Below, in pieces: positions 45,722 through 55,718 of a stretch of DNA of 64,000 bases; position 1 is the first letter of the stretch, and every line of letters starts with the position of its first letter. A model generated the notes under the pieces. That model had not been told where the DNA came from and did no database searches. It worked only from the letters and a program-made list of their open reading frames with translations. Both the position numbers and the translations under genes were made by a program. The DNA is from Vibrio sp. CK2-1 (GTDB taxonomy: Bacteria; Pseudomonadota; Gammaproteobacteria; Enterobacterales; Vibrionaceae). The DNA is taken from assembly GCF_021726515.1 (NCBI RefSeq), contig NZ_JAKKCJ010000007.1, positions 62,001-126,000 on the forward strand. Reading direction: 5' to 3'.

Positions 45722-45750
45722 AAAACGGGAAGCGAATGGCTTCCCGTTTT
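45722..45750. terminator. bidirectional terminator between the yihG-like gene and dsbA
   Basis: AAAACGGGAAGC/GCTTCCCGTTTT, a perfect 12-bp stem with a 5-base loop, lies between convergent stops. Confidence 0.9.
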
Positions 45751-45767
45751 GTTTATGAGCTGTTTAA

Positions 45768-46367
45768 TTACTTCTTCAATAAGAAATCAATTAAATCAAA
45801 ATACTCGTTAATATCTTTAACTTTGCTCGCATCAACAATGTACTTGTTGTTTACCACAACGGTAGGAACACCAGAAAGGCCGCTATCTTTAAAGGCTTTA
45901 TCAAAGCGACGTACCATAGAATCAACCGCAAAGCTGTTGTAAGTACCATCAAAATCAGCCGCAGATACACCGTTATCTAGGAAGATTTGGCGTAATTCAG
46001 CTTCATCTTTTGGAGGATTACGTTGTACATGAATACGGTTAAACATAACTGGAACCAGTTTGTCTTCTACATCTAGAGAAACCATAGTCGCGTAAGCTTT
46101 ACTCATTGGCTTGCCCATATTGCCACCCATGAATGAAACCGGCACTTTTTCAAAATCGGCATTACCATCAAGATGTTTTTTCAGTGCGCCAATCATAGGT
46201 TCAAATTCATGACAGTGTGGGCAGTAGAAAGAGAAAAACTCAGTCACGGTTGGTGAGCTAGCCGCTGGTAGATCAACCACTTTGTAGTAATCACCTTCAG
46301 GAAAGCGTTCTGCTTGAGCAGCAAAACTCAGTACCAGAGCAGCGAACAGGGTAAAGATTTTTTTCAT
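45768..46367 (-). CDS. dsbA: periplasmic thiol:disulfide oxidoreductase DsbA
   Basis: Introduces disulfides into secreted proteins; reoxidised by DsbB. It has 199 residues with a signal peptide of about 19 (ending FAAQA). The redox centre CPHC is at 49-52 in a thioredoxin fold, and the cis-proline loop is [12 protein letters not shown]. It follows srkA by 32 bases, the arrangement of E. coli yihE-dsbA. Confidence 0.97.
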   Translation of the reverse strand: MKKIFTLFAALVLSFAAQAERFPEGDYYKVVDLPAASSPTVTEFFSFYCPHCHEFEPMIGALKKHLDGNADFEKVPVSFMGGNMGKPMSKAYATMVSLDVEDKLVPVMFNRIHVQRNPPKDEAELRQIFLDNGVSAADFDGTYNSFAVDSMVRRFDKAFKDSGLSGVPTVVVNNKYIVDASKVKDINEYFDLIDFLLKK

Positions 46368-46399
46368 TGTAGAATTAACTCCATTTCATTTTAGGTGAG

Positions 46400-47401
46400 T
46401 TACCATTGTGGTGTTAACGATAACGTCGGTTCTTGCAAAGCTGAAATTTGTTCTTTAAACGCCAGCACTTGGTTCTCCCAGTATTTTGCATCGTTAAACC
46501 AAGGAAATGCAATCGGAAAAGCCGGATCATGCCAACGTTTTGCCAGCCAAGCCATGTAGTGGACCATTCTCAGACCACGTAATGGTTCAATCAGTTTCAA
46601 TTGATTAGTATCAAAATGTGAAAACTCGCTATAAGCCTCAAGAATAATATCGAGCTGCATTAATTTTTCTGAACGTTCTCCACTGAGTAGCATCCATAAA
46701 TCTTGCACCGCAGGGCCATTACGCGCATCGTCAAGATCAACAAACATTGGTCCATCACGCCATAAAATATTGCCGGGATGACAATCGCCATGCAAACGAA
46801 TGAGTTTCTTAGGTTCGAACCAATGTTGTTCTAATTGTTCGATCAGCATATCAAGGTCGCTGAAAAAGCTTTTCTCTAAATAGCTTGGGATAAAGCTTGA
46901 TTGCTGCAGTAATTTACGCGGTTGATATAAGTATTCATCTAGGTTGATGGTAGGTCGATGCTCAAACGGCTTGGCTTGACTGACTTGGTGAATACGCCCC
47001 ATAAAACGGCCTACCCATTCCATTTGATCGAGATTATCCACTTCAAACTGACGGCCACCAACACTTTCAAATAGCGCAAAGTAGTAGCCTTGGTATTGAT
47101 GCAGTGTCATGCCATTAATCACGCAAGGGGGAGCAACCGGAATATCTTGTTCCAGTAATTCTTGGGTGAATTGATGCTCCTCGATGATTTGCGCCTGTGA
47201 CCAACGTTGTGGGCGATAAAACTTCACTACATAACGTTTTTTATCTTCATCGACAAATTGGTATACCCGGTTTTCATAGCTGTTAAGAGCCAGCAAACCA
47301 GACTCGGCTCTAATGCCAATGCTTTCTAAGGCGTACCACATAAAGTCAGGGGTTAAGGCTTCAAAATTAAAAGCCATGGTTGGCGCATTATCGTTGTGCA
47401 T
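46400..47401 (-). CDS. srkA: stress response kinase SrkA (YihE/RdoA)
   Basis: Ser/Thr kinase of the APH/choline-kinase fold that protects against MazF- and ROS-linked death in E. coli. It has 333 residues. The catalytic loop is LHGDCHPGNILW and the metal site is FVDLDDARNGP; the N-terminal LNSYENRVYQF is typical of the family. Two in-frame ATGs (47401 and 47377) are possible, neither with a clear ribosome site. Confidence 0.92.
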   Translation of the reverse strand: MHNDNAPTMAFNFEALTPDFMWYALESIGIRAESGLLALNSYENRVYQFVDEDKKRYVVKFYRPQRWSQAQIIEEHQFTQELLEQDIPVAPPCVINGMTLHQYQGYYFALFESVGGRQFEVDNLDQMEWVGRFMGRIHQVSQAKPFEHRPTINLDEYLYQPRKLLQQSSFIPSYLEKSFFSDLDMLIEQLEQHWFEPKKLIRLHGDCHPGNILWRDGPMFVDLDDARNGPAVQDLWMLLSGERSEKLMQLDIILEAYSEFSHFDTNQLKLIEPLRGLRMVHYMAWLAKRWHDPAFPIAFPWFNDAKYWENQVLAFKEQISALQEPTLSLTPQW

Positions 47402-47409
47402 ATAATAAA

Positions 47410-47431
47410 AAGGGCCAATTACTTAGCCCTT
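47410..47431 (-). terminator. weak terminator between ccoG and srkA
   Basis: On the minus strand AAGGGC/GCCCTT, a 6-bp stem, is followed by TTTATT, directly before the srkA start. It probably ends much of the ccoG transcription. Confidence 0.5.
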
Positions 47432-47461
47432 CCTTATGTGATTGTTAACTTGTGATGTGGA

Positions 47462-48844
47462 TTAAAGCTTCTTAATAAAGCGACTTTCTACATTTAAGTT
47501 AAACCCGCTATCGTCGCTGAGTATAAACTCAAACTTGATGATCGGCGAGGTTAACTCATCAGGATTCACCGCCAGCGTGAGTGGCTTACTCACCAATTGA
47601 CCGGCAGGAACTTGAATGGTTTGGCTACCGTACCATTTCACATCGGTTAACCCATTCACATCAATATGATATTGCTGAGTTTGCTGGGTTTTGTTTAAGA
47701 TTTTTAAGGTGTAGGTATTTTCTATCCAACCTTGGTTATCGACACGATACATTTGGTTGCGATCACGCAGAACACTCATATTCACTGGATCGACCGTTGC
47801 CACTTGACTGATAAACAGCCCTAGCATCAAGACTAGAGTAATCCCGTAGCCAATTAATTTAGGGCGCATGATTTTGGTTTTGTTGCCCGCCAGTTTATGT
47901 TCGGTGGTGTAGCTGATTAAACCGCGAGGGTAGCCCATTCGATCCATGGTTTGATCACAAGCATCAATACAAGCGCCACAGTTGATGCATTCATATTGTA
48001 AGCCGTCACGAATATCGATTCCGGTTGGGCAGACTTGTACGCATAAGTTGCAGTCGATGCAATCTCCTAAACCTGCTGGTTTTTCTGCTTTACGTGAGCG
48101 TGGGCCTCTTTGTTCGCCGCGCTTGGCATCGTAGCCAACGATGTAGGTGTCTTTATCAAACATTGCTGATTGGAAACGTGCATAAGGACACATGTGTAAA
48201 CACATAATTGAGCGCATCCAGCCGGCATTGCCATAAGTACAAGCCGCGAAGAACCATACCCAAAATGCAGGCCAAAAGCTTAATTCAAAGGTGGCAAATT
48301 CGCTAAAGAGTTCGCGGACGGGAATAAAGTAACCGACAAACACTAAACCAGTAATAATCGAAATCGCCCACCAAGCGATGTGCTTTATGGTTTTGCGCAG
48401 CATAAGATTGGAGGTGTATTTACTATTATCTTGTTTGCGTCGCTTATTCGCTGGGCCTTCTAGCTTTTCTTCTAACCAAATAAAAATAAAGGTCCATACG
48501 GTTTGTGGGCACAGGTAACCACACCATACTCGGCCTAAAAAGGTGGTGATAAAAAATAAGCCAAAGGCAGCAATCACAAAAATGATGGCTAATAAGGTCA
48601 AATCTTGTGGGAAGAAAGTCGCGCCAAAGAAAACGAATTGCTGTTTGGCTAAATCAAATAAAATGGCTTGGCGGTCTTGGTAGGTGATCCAAGGCAGAAT
48701 GGCAAATAAAACCATCAGGAACCAGCCGCCATAACGACGCATTTTTTGGAACGTCCCCTGGCTTTTTCTTACGTATATTTTGCCGTTGGCATCCCGGTTG
48801 GTGTTCGGGGTAATGACTTTGACATCAATTCTATCTTGGCTCAT
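47462..48844 (-). CDS. ccoG: cytochrome c oxidase accessory protein CcoG (RdxA/FixG)
   Basis: Membrane ferredoxin-like protein needed for copper delivery and assembly of cbb3 oxidase. It has 460 residues: several hydrophobic helices in the first half, an additional Cys-containing WCGYLCPQTVW helix, two 4Fe-4S motifs (CIDCNLCVQVCPTGID and CINCGACIDACD, about 255-305), one further helix and a C-terminal Ig-like domain. It stands between yihD and srkA, genes that are neighbours in E. coli. Confidence 0.93.
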   Translation of the reverse strand: MSQDRIDVKVITPNTNRDANGKIYVRKSQGTFQKMRRYGGWFLMVLFAILPWITYQDRQAILFDLAKQQFVFFGATFFPQDLTLLAIIFVIAAFGLFFITTFLGRVWCGYLCPQTVWTFIFIWLEEKLEGPANKRRKQDNSKYTSNLMLRKTIKHIAWWAISIITGLVFVGYFIPVRELFSEFATFELSFWPAFWVWFFAACTYGNAGWMRSIMCLHMCPYARFQSAMFDKDTYIVGYDAKRGEQRGPRSRKAEKPAGLGDCIDCNLCVQVCPTGIDIRDGLQYECINCGACIDACDQTMDRMGYPRGLISYTTEHKLAGNKTKIMRPKLIGYGITLVLMLGLFISQVATVDPVNMSVLRDRNQMYRVDNQGWIENTYTLKILNKTQQTQQYHIDVNGLTDVKWYGSQTIQVPAGQLVSKPLTLAVNPDELTSPIIKFEFILSDDSGFNLNVESRFIKKL

Positions 48845-48987
48845 TGCTGCTTCCTTGGTCCGACATAAAGATACGTTGTCTTTATTTAGTTATGCGGAAA
48901 TTATTGTGCCACAGTATATCTGATTGAGTTGTGATGAGGTGTAATGAGGATCTAGCTTTGCGATTATTTTCATTGAAAATGTACTAA

Positions 48988-49018
48988 AAAAGCCAAGTAT
49001 CATTATGACTTGGCTTTT
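48988..49018 (-). terminator. terminator of yihD
   Basis: On the minus strand AAAAGCCAAGT/ACTTGGCTTTT, a perfect 11-bp stem with a 9-base loop, ends in six Ts, ten bases after the yihD stop. Confidence 0.88.
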
Positions 49019-49028
49019 CCGGTCATCA

Positions 49029-49295
49029 TTACTCAATAATGCCACGCGCACGTAACAGCGCGGTTTTAAAGTCATCTTCTTGATCTTTTGCTAGGCCAGG
49101 AATCATTTCTTCTTTACCACTATTACGCATTTTGAGATGGTAGATCAGAACATCATCAGTAAGGTCTTCTAATTTACCTTGATAGCCCGCTTCTTGACTA
49201 AGCTTAACGATGAACTCTAGTAGGTTTAGATCAGGATCTTTTTGCCATTCAGGGTGGAGTAGTTCAATTAATTCATTAACGCGGTGGCATTTCAT
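49029..49295 (-). CDS. yihD: YihD family protein (DUF1040)
   Basis: Small cytoplasmic protein of unknown function, 88 residues. [30 protein letters not shown] and the tail [14 protein letters not shown] match E. coli YihD throughout. Four further in-frame codons exist upstream, but GGTGAAG before the ATG at 49295 and the family start favour this one. It forms its own unit, with terminators on both sides. Confidence 0.9.
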   Translation of the reverse strand: MKCHRVNELIELLHPEWQKDPDLNLLEFIVKLSQEAGYQGKLEDLTDDVLIYHLKMRNSGKEEMIPGLAKDQEDDFKTALLRARGIIE

Positions 49296-49353
49296 TTTCT
49301 TCACCATAGATAAAGTAAGGGTTATTGCGGTACGGTAGCAAATTCTAAAAAAA

Positions 49354-49380
49354 AGCGCAGCACCTAAATGATGCTACGCT
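49354..49380 (-). terminator. strong terminator ahead of yihD
   Basis: On the minus strand AGCGTAGCA/TGCTGCGCT (9 bp, one wobble) with a 9-base loop runs into eight Ts. It lies upstream of yihD, so it must end a different minus-strand transcript, the one carrying the small ORF at 49407-49532. Confidence 0.88.
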
Positions 49381-49406
49381 CTTGGGATATCGAGTTTTGA
49401 ACCGCA

Positions 49407-49532
49407 TTACTTTTGCTCTGGGGCTTCTACTGGCGCTTTGGCTGTTTTCGCTACAGGAACCGTAGCAAAACAGTGGCGGCGACGAGAAGCTGAACCGCGA
49501 GAAAATGAAGCTCGAACAGGAACAGGACGCAT
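49407..49532 (-). CDS. unrecognised 41-residue basic small ORF, or part of a small RNA
   Basis: The ORF starts MRPVPVRASFSRGSASRRRH, then CFATVPVAKTAKAPVEAPEQK; the N-terminal half is Arg/Ser-rich, the C-terminal half Ala/Pro/Val/Lys-rich, with no membrane segment. TAGGC lies about nine bases before the ATG. A TATAAT is 55 bases upstream and a strong terminator follows 26 bases after the stop, so it is a complete monocistronic unit of about 225 bases. I do not recognise the protein. A non-coding RNA is the main alternative. The rest of the 433-base gap (to 49740) contains an 8-bp hairpin AGCGATAA/TTATCGCT (49677-49697) ahead of the next gene. Confidence 0.5.
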   Translation of the reverse strand: MRPVPVRASFSRGSASRRRHCFATVPVAKTAKAPVEAPEQK

Positions 49533-49586
49533 ATAGTTATTGCCTATAAAAACGCACATCCATGGCTATTGTTACCTGATCCAACC

Positions 49587-49592
49587 ATTATA
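49587..49592 (-). promoter_or_regulatory. putative -10 element of the small transcript
   Basis: A perfect TATAAT on the minus strand; candidate -35 hexamers 16-17 bases upstream (TTAGGA or TTTAGG) are weak. Transcription would start near 49580. Confidence 0.4.
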
Positions 49593-49740
49593 TATTTTTG
49601 ATTGTTTGTCCTAAATTTGACCAGTAATCGAATAATTTTTCGACTGTGTAATAGTATAGTCACAAAGAATTGCTAAAGCGATAAGCTTTTTATCGCTAAG
49701 TGAATAAATTGACAGGAATTTAAAAAAGCGAGGAGCAGGT

Positions 49741-50526
49741 ATGTCGTTTTTTAAGAAAACATTAGCGAGCTTAGGTATTGGTTCGGCGCGCGTCGATACG
49801 ATCTTAAAGCAAGATGTTGTCTATCCGGGGCAAACTGTGTCGGTTGACGTGCATGTTTATGGTGGAGCAACTGAGCAATCGATCGATAATATTTATCTAA
49901 AGCTGTGTTGCCGTTACCGTACTGAGCGAATTAATCCTGAAGGGCGCAAAGTAGAAGGCAGTAAAGTGGCGAAAACTTATGTGTTGGATAAATGGTCTTT
50001 GCCTGAAGCATTCGATATTAAGCCGAATCAAGATAAAGTATTTTCGGTCGATTTACAGGTACCTTGGAACACTCCGATCACACTAGGGGACTCTAAGGTG
50101 TGGCTAGATACCACTTTAGATATTGCCTTGGCATCCGATCCTAAAGATACCGATATTTTAACTGTGCGCCCGGATCCATTGGAAGATGGTATTTTCTCGG
50201 CTTTAGAAGAAGCGGGGCTGCGTATTCGCCAAGTAGAATGTGAAGCGGTGAAGGGCTTTGATTTACCATTCGTGCAAGAGTTTGAGTTTGTGCCAGTTCA
50301 TGGTGATTTTCATGGCCGTTGGCGTGAATTGGAAATCGTCACTTACCGAACTGAACACGAATTGAAGATCTGGTTTGAAGTCGATCGTCAAAAGAAAGGC
50401 ATGGGCGGCATGCTATCGAGCTTAATTGGCAGCAATAAATTGAAGCGTGAATTGGTGTTGCAACATAATGAATCACCAGTTGAAGCGGGTAAGAAGGTGC
50501 TGGAGTTTTTAGAGCGAAGTACTTAA
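49741..50526 (+). CDS. Spo0M-like sporulation-control family protein
   Basis: Arrestin-fold cytoplasmic protein of 261 residues. MSFFKKTLASLGIGSARVDT and the region with VVYPGQTVSVDVHVYGG match the Spo0M family, which is widespread in non-sporulating gammaproteobacteria. No enzymatic motif is visible and the role here is unknown. GAGGAGCAGG lies before the ATG. Confidence 0.85.
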   Translation: MSFFKKTLASLGIGSARVDTILKQDVVYPGQTVSVDVHVYGGATEQSIDNIYLKLCCRYRTERINPEGRKVEGSKVAKTYVLDKWSLPEAFDIKPNQDKVFSVDLQVPWNTPITLGDSKVWLDTTLDIALASDPKDTDILTVRPDPLEDGIFSALEEAGLRIRQVECEAVKGFDLPFVQEFEFVPVHGDFHGRWRELEIVTYRTEHELKIWFEVDRQKKGMGGMLSSLIGSNKLKRELVLQHNESPVEAGKKVLEFLERST

Positions 50527-50612
50527 TTGCAATTATGATTATTTTGGGCTTACAGTTGTAAGCTCAATGTGTCAAAATAGATACTTCATTTTTGTGCTTT
50601 AGAGGGTAGGCC

Positions 50613-51263
50613 ATGTCGTCTGCAGAATATACCGCTCGTGAAGAGCTAGCCAACAGTATTAGCCATGGCCTAGGGGTAATATTTGGTGTCGTGGCTTTAG
50701 TGGTGTTGTTAATGAAATCTTATGCCGCTCACGCAGACACTATGACCTATGTCAGCATGGCTGTGTATGGCGCGAGTGTGATTGTGCTGTTTTTAGCTTC
50801 CACCTTGTATCATTCAATTTCTTCCCCTAAAGCTAAGCGTTGGCTAAAAACTTTAGATCACAGCGCTATTTATTTATTAATCGCCGGCAGTTACACCCCG
50901 TTTTTGTTAGTTGGTTTGCGTACTGATTTAGCGATTGGATTGATGATTGTGATTTGGTCGATAGCCCTTTTAGGGGTGATCATGAAGGTATCATTTGTCT
51001 ATCGCTTTAAGGCTTTTTCGCTGATCAGCTATTTGATTATGGGCTGGTTATCTTTGGTGGTGGTTTATCAATTGGCGACGCATTTAGATATTCGAGCGGT
51101 AGTCTGGTTGGTAGCAGGCGGAGTGATTTATTCGTTAGGAGTATTTTTCTACACTAACAAACGAATTCCTTATAACCATGCGATTTGGCATCTGTTTGTG
51201 CTCGGTGGCTGTATTTGTCATTTTGTGAGTATCTATGGATATGTACATCCAGTCGCAAACTAG
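50613..51263 (+). CDS. hemolysin III family (PAQR/TrhA-like) membrane protein
   Basis: Integral membrane protein of 216 residues with about seven hydrophobic helices. Family hallmarks are [37 protein letters not shown] (two parts, with the conserved His and Asp) and the C-terminal [11 protein letters not shown], which together form the presumed metal site. The name does not prove hemolytic activity; E. coli TrhA (YqfA) is the closest characterised relative. Confidence 0.88.
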   Translation: MSSAEYTAREELANSISHGLGVIFGVVALVVLLMKSYAAHADTMTYVSMAVYGASVIVLFLASTLYHSISSPKAKRWLKTLDHSAIYLLIAGSYTPFLLVGLRTDLAIGLMIVIWSIALLGVIMKVSFVYRFKAFSLISYLIMGWLSLVVVYQLATHLDIRAVVWLVAGGVIYSLGVFFYTNKRIPYNHAIWHLFVLGGCICHFVSIYGYVHPVAN

Positions 51264-51318
51264 TTCAGTCGATTGAGGCTGTCTGTAATAGTTGCATGAC
51301 AATAGCGGTATAAGAATA

Positions 51319-51349
51319 AAAATGGCGAGCTGATTAGGCTCGCCATTTT
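51319..51349. terminator. bidirectional terminator between the hemolysin-III gene and trkH
   Basis: AAAATGGCGAG/CTCGCCATTTT, a perfect 11-bp stem with a 9-base loop, lies between convergent genes and has a T-rich tail on the plus strand. Confidence 0.88.
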
Positions 51350-51397
51350 TGTATCTGTTAGATACGCAGATAGATAATGAGTGGGATTGCTATAAGG

Positions 51398-52843
51398 TTA
51401 TGTGCGCCAGAAAGCAGGGAAGAAAATCACTAAGATAGTCAGAATTTCCAAACGACCCATCAACATGCCAAAGCTGAGCAACCATTTTGCCGCATCCGGC
51501 AGAGGGGCAAAGTTACCGGTTGGCCCAATCACGCTACCCATTCCTGGGCCGACATTGGCCACCGCCGTCATGGAAGCACTGATACTAGTAATCGGGTCTA
51601 AGCCCATAGCACTTAATGCTCCCGCGATAAAAATTACCGTCAGAATAAAAGTTAATACAAAGGCAACCACTGAACGCACGATGTCATCGTTCACCGGACG
51701 TTGATTGTAGCGCTGGACAAATACCCCGGACGGGTGAATCAATCGCATGATTTGTTTATTGAGTAGAGTGGCGGCTATTTGAAAGCGGAAAATTTTAATC
51801 CCACCGGCGGTAGAGCCTGAACAGGCCCCGACTAACATTAAGAAAGCAAAGACGACCGATGGCAATCCACCCCAAGCGGTAAAGTCATCTAGGCCAAATC
51901 CGGTGGTAGTTAATACTGAAATAATGTTGAAGGTTGAAATTCGAATCGCATCTAAAAACGCATAATGATCACGGAAAGTCATCCATAGCGCGACTAATAA
52001 ACTAGTAGTGACTACTAGATAAAAGAAGCCACGTACTTGAGCATCAAGGAATAGCGCTTTGGGAGTTCTTTTACGCAGAGCGGTGACAAATAGTAAGAAA
52101 GGTAAACCGCCTAAAAACATGAACAGAGAACCTACCCAATGCGCGCCATTGGAAAAGTGATTCATTGAGCTGTCGCTGGTGGAATAACCGCCCGTCGACA
52201 AGGTGGTAAAGGCATGGTTAATAGCATCAAACAACCCCATTCCTGTGTACAGATAACCCAGAATACATAAAAAGGTTAACGTGACGTAAACCACCACGAT
52301 GTTCTTCGCGACACTTTTGGCTCTCGGGCTGCTTTTATCTGACCAATCAGAAGATTCAGTTTGGAACAGTTTCATCCCCCCGACGTTGAGCATTGGTAGA
52401 ATTGCTACCGCCATGACGATAAAGCCAACGCCACCAATCCATTGTAGGGTAGAACGCCACAGTAGAATGCTGGGCGACATATTATCTAAACCGCTTAATA
52501 CCGTAGAGCCTGTGGTAGTGATGCCTGACATGGTTTCAAAGTAAGCATCGGTAAAGCTGATATGGTTGATAAAGACAAAGGGTAGAGCCGCAAAACAGCT
52601 TGAGACACTCCAAACCAAGGTAGTGATCAAGAACATATCACGCACCCCAAGACGGAAGTTTTTGGTGCGGCCAAGTGACAGAAAAACAAACGCGGCAAAG
52701 TGGGTAATTAATAAAGATTGGCCGAATTCAATAAAACCGTCAGTACCGGTGAAGAATGCCAGTAAGGTTGGCACGTACATAAATAGCGCGATTTTTGATA
52801 GCACTAAACCGAGTACAAACGATATGGGACGATAGTTAACCAT
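51398..52843 (-). CDS. trkH: Trk system potassium uptake protein TrkH
   Basis: Potassium-conducting membrane subunit, 481 residues, with the four-fold membrane-pore-membrane plan; selectivity-filter-like loops include SGITTTGSTVL, TLSTGGYST, LTTTGFGL and ANVGPGMG. It works with the TrkA regulatory ring encoded 15 bases upstream. Confidence 0.96.
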   Translation of the reverse strand: MVNYRPISFVLGLVLSKIALFMYVPTLLAFFTGTDGFIEFGQSLLITHFAAFVFLSLGRTKNFRLGVRDMFLITTLVWSVSSCFAALPFVFINHISFTDAYFETMSGITTTGSTVLSGLDNMSPSILLWRSTLQWIGGVGFIVMAVAILPMLNVGGMKLFQTESSDWSDKSSPRAKSVAKNIVVVYVTLTFLCILGYLYTGMGLFDAINHAFTTLSTGGYSTSDSSMNHFSNGAHWVGSLFMFLGGLPFLLFVTALRKRTPKALFLDAQVRGFFYLVVTTSLLVALWMTFRDHYAFLDAIRISTFNIISVLTTTGFGLDDFTAWGGLPSVVFAFLMLVGACSGSTAGGIKIFRFQIAATLLNKQIMRLIHPSGVFVQRYNQRPVNDDIVRSVVAFVLTFILTVIFIAGALSAMGLDPITSISASMTAVANVGPGMGSVIGPTGNFAPLPDAAKWLLSFGMLMGRLEILTILVIFFPAFWRT

Positions 52844-52858
52844 GCGATTGTCTAACTC

Positions 52859-54235
52859 TTATAAGAAGAATGGGCTTGGTTGGAATAAGCGTTCTACATC
52901 CGGCACATATTTCTTATCGACTAGGAACATCACAACGTGATCATCTTGTTCGATAACCGTTCTATCGTGAGCGATCAGTACTTCTTCACCACGTACTATT
53001 GCGCCAATGGTGGTGCCCGGCGGTAGTTTGATATCACCAATTGCTTTGCCGACTACTTTTGAAGTGGTTTCATCACCGTGGGCGATCGCTTCAATCGCTT
53101 CTGCTGCGCCGCGACGCAATGAAGATACGTTAACAATATCGGCGCGACGTACGTGGGTCAGTAGGGCTGAAATGGTCGCTTGTTGCGGAGAAATTGCCAC
53201 ATCAATCGCACCGCCTTGTACGAGATCTACATAAGCACTGCGTTGGATTAGTACCATCACTTTCTTGGCGCCGAGACGCTTGGCTAGCATCGCAGACATG
53301 ATGTTGGTTTCATCTTCGTTAGTTAGCGCGATGAATACGTCAACTTGGTCAATGTTCTCTTCATTGAGCAGTTCTTGGTCCGCGGCATCGCCACAGAATA
53401 CAATGGTGTTTTCTAACTCTTCAGATAACTGTTCTGCGCGTTGGTAACTACGTTCAATCAATTTAACGCTGTAGTCTTTTTCAAGGCACTTGGCGAGGCT
53501 CGAACCGATATTACCCCCACCGACAATCATGATGCGGCGGTAGGTTTTTTCAAGGCGTTGTAGTTCACTCATTACCGCGCGAATATGGTTACTGGCAGCC
53601 ACGAAGAATACTTCATCATCGGCTTCAATAATGGTGGTGCCTTGTGGGCGAATTGGGCGTCCTTGGCGGAAAATCGCAGCCACACGAGTATCAATGTGCG
53701 GCATGTGTTCACGTAATGTCGATAACGCATTACCCACCAGTGGGCCGCCATAATAGGCTTTTACCGCCACTAGGCTGACTTTTTTCTCTGCAAAGCTCAC
53801 CACTTGCAGCGCGCCAGGGTAGTGAATCAGGCGTTCAATATAGCTGGTGACTAACTCTTCAGGGGCTATCAGGTGATCGACAGGAATGGCGCCGGATTGG
53901 AATAGGGCATCTTTTTCAGCTAAATATTCTGGTGAACGAATACGGGCAATTCGGCTTGGGGTGTTAAACAAGGTGAACGCCACTTGGCAAGCGGCCATAT
54001 TGGTTTCATCTGAATTAGTTACCGCCACCAACATATCGGCATCTTGCGCGCCAGCTTCACGAAGAGTATCTGGATGGCTGGCATAACCATTGACCACACG
54101 TAAATCATATTTATCTTGTAGCTCTCTGAGTCGATCAGTATTGCGGTCGATAACGGTAATATCGTTGTTTTCACCCACTAGGTTTTCCGCTAGTGTGCCG
54201 CCAACTTGTCCTGCACCAAGAATAATGATTTTCAT
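52859..54235 (-). CDS. trkA: Trk system potassium transporter regulatory subunit TrkA
   Basis: Peripheral NAD(H)/nucleotide-binding subunit gating TrkH. It has 458 residues, as in E. coli, with two RCK repeats: Rossmann motifs [10 protein letters not shown] near the start and [10 protein letters not shown] near 237, each followed by a TrkA-C domain. The frame runs upstream by 18 codons, but [12 protein letters not shown] is the conserved start. Confidence 0.97.
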   Translation of the reverse strand: MKIIILGAGQVGGTLAENLVGENNDITVIDRNTDRLRELQDKYDLRVVNGYASHPDTLREAGAQDADMLVAVTNSDETNMAACQVAFTLFNTPSRIARIRSPEYLAEKDALFQSGAIPVDHLIAPEELVTSYIERLIHYPGALQVVSFAEKKVSLVAVKAYYGGPLVGNALSTLREHMPHIDTRVAAIFRQGRPIRPQGTTIIEADDEVFFVAASNHIRAVMSELQRLEKTYRRIMIVGGGNIGSSLAKCLEKDYSVKLIERSYQRAEQLSEELENTIVFCGDAADQELLNEENIDQVDVFIALTNEDETNIMSAMLAKRLGAKKVMVLIQRSAYVDLVQGGAIDVAISPQQATISALLTHVRRADIVNVSSLRRGAAEAIEAIAHGDETTSKVVGKAIGDIKLPPGTTIGAIVRGEEVLIAHDRTVIEQDDHVVMFLVDKKYVPDVERLFQPSPFFL

Positions 54236-54268
54236 AATATTTCGTGAACCTTGAGTTAACCTTGCAAA

Positions 54269-54289
54269 GTGGCGAGGGATTGTCGCCAC
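54269..54289 (-). other. hairpin between rsmB and trkA
   Basis: On the minus strand GTGGCGA/TCGCCAC form a 7-bp stem followed by only TTTG. It may reduce or modulate read-through from rsmB to trkA; a true terminator is doubtful. Confidence 0.4.
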
Positions 54290-54348
54290 AATATTGAGTT
54301 GATGTGCTTCGGGAATGAAGTCACAGTCTCAACGATTTTTTATCTATA

Positions 54349-55629
54349 TTATGCGGTCTTACGTAACACCGCGTAATAGAAGCCATCCATATTTTCTTCA
54401 CCAGGAAGAATTTGACGACCCGGATTGTCTCGCTCTGAACCTACTAACTCGACATTGTTAGTACGGGTTAAGAAGGCGCTAACTTGTTGGGCGTTTTCTT
54501 GTGGTGTGATTGAGCATGTTGCATACACTAAAGTACCGTTTGGCTTAAGTTGACGCCACATAGCATCGAGAATTTCGCTTTGTAGTTCGGCCAATGCTTC
54601 AATATCACTGCCTCGACGTAGCCATTTAATATCAGGATGGCGACGGATCACACCGGTTGCAGAGCATGGTGCGTCTAATAAAATTCGATCAAATTTCTCG
54701 CCGTTCCACCATTCTTCTGGGTAACGGGCATCACCACAAATCACTTCTGCTTGAAGCTGTAGGCGCTCTAGGTTTTCATGCACGCGCTTTAAGCGGTTTT
54801 CATCGCAATCAATCGCAACCACTTCTGTATTGGTGGTGTGCTCTAAAATATGCGCAGTTTTGCCACCCGGCGCGGCGCAGCAATCTAAAATCAATTCGCC
54901 ATCTTGCGGGGTTAAGTAGTCGACCGATAATTGAGCGGCGGCATCTTGCACCGATACCCAACCAAGATCAAAGCCCGGTAGAGTCATCACATCACAAGGT
55001 GACAGCAAACGTAGTGCATCTTGAGCTTGTGGATGAATTTCTGCTTCGATGTCGTCTTGCTTTAGTAATTCTAGGTACTGATCACGAGTGTGATGCTGGC
55101 GATTGACTCGTAGCCACATTGGCGCTTTGCTGTTATTGGCTTCAACAATCTCTTGCCATTGCTCTGGGTAGGCTTGCTGTAATAATTTTAATAACCAGCT
55201 TGGATGCGCATATTTACCCGCATTGTGGCTAATTGCATGCGCATCGAGTTGCTCTTGGTTGCGTTGGTAGTTGCGTAGTACCGCATTAATTAAACCACGT
55301 AAACGCGGGCCTTTTAATGCTTGAGCGCCTTCTACCGTTTCACCTACTGCGGCGTGTGGTGGAATGCGCATAAAGCTTAATTGATAAATACCAATCAAAA
55401 TTAAATGATGAAAAACGCGCTGTTTGCCTTTCAGCGGCTTATCCATGAGTTCGTTAACAATGGATTCTAGGCGTGGAAGATAACGCAATGCGCCGTAGCA
55501 CATCTCTTGCAATAGCGCGTGATCTCTTGGGCGAATACTTTGCTGTGCAGTAGGAAGCGCAGAAGAGAGCGAATAACCTTGGTCTACAACTTCAAATAAT
55601 ACTTTTGCAGCAGCGGCACGAACGTTCAT
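54349..55629 (-). CDS. rsmB: 16S rRNA m5C967 methyltransferase RsmB
   Basis: Methylates C967 of 16S rRNA. It has 426 residues: an N-terminal NusB-like RNA-binding domain (about 1-140) and a SAM domain with [14 protein letters not shown]. The catalytic and release cysteines are in [18 protein letters not shown] and [11 protein letters not shown]. It belongs to the def-fmt-rsmB-trkA cluster. Confidence 0.97.
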   Translation of the reverse strand: MNVRAAAAKVLFEVVDQGYSLSSALPTAQQSIRPRDHALLQEMCYGALRYLPRLESIVNELMDKPLKGKQRVFHHLILIGIYQLSFMRIPPHAAVGETVEGAQALKGPRLRGLINAVLRNYQRNQEQLDAHAISHNAGKYAHPSWLLKLLQQAYPEQWQEIVEANNSKAPMWLRVNRQHHTRDQYLELLKQDDIEAEIHPQAQDALRLLSPCDVMTLPGFDLGWVSVQDAAAQLSVDYLTPQDGELILDCCAAPGGKTAHILEHTTNTEVVAIDCDENRLKRVHENLERLQLQAEVICGDARYPEEWWNGEKFDRILLDAPCSATGVIRRHPDIKWLRRGSDIEALAELQSEILDAMWRQLKPNGTLVYATCSITPQENAQQVSAFLTRTNNVELVGSERDNPGRQILPGEENMDGFYYAVLRKTA

Positions 55630-55696
55630 GATGTTTTCTCTTGTCGATAACTTACAAGTCGCAAGTTAGATAAATCAGTTACATGGATAAAATAAA

Positions 55697-55718
55697 CAAG
55701 GCACATCGCTGCGCCTTG
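55697..55718 (-). terminator. possible intra-operon terminator between fmt and rsmB
   Basis: On the minus strand CAAGGC/GCCTTG, a 6-bp stem with a 10-base loop, is followed by TTTATTTTA. It may partly end def-fmt transcription ahead of rsmB. Confidence 0.5.

Noticed and set aside
48890..49075. Open frame of 61 codons on the minus strand overlapping the yihD 3' end
   Set aside because: It spans the yihD terminator hairpin and has no ribosome site or family features.
49677..49697. AGCGATAA/TTATCGCT hairpin as a terminator
   Set aside because: It has no T run on either strand; it lies in the leader of the Spo0M-like gene and its role is undefined.
54657..55106. 149-codon plus-strand frame inside rsmB
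   Set aside because: It is antisense to the SAM-binding core of RsmB, which explains the open frame; no start signal.
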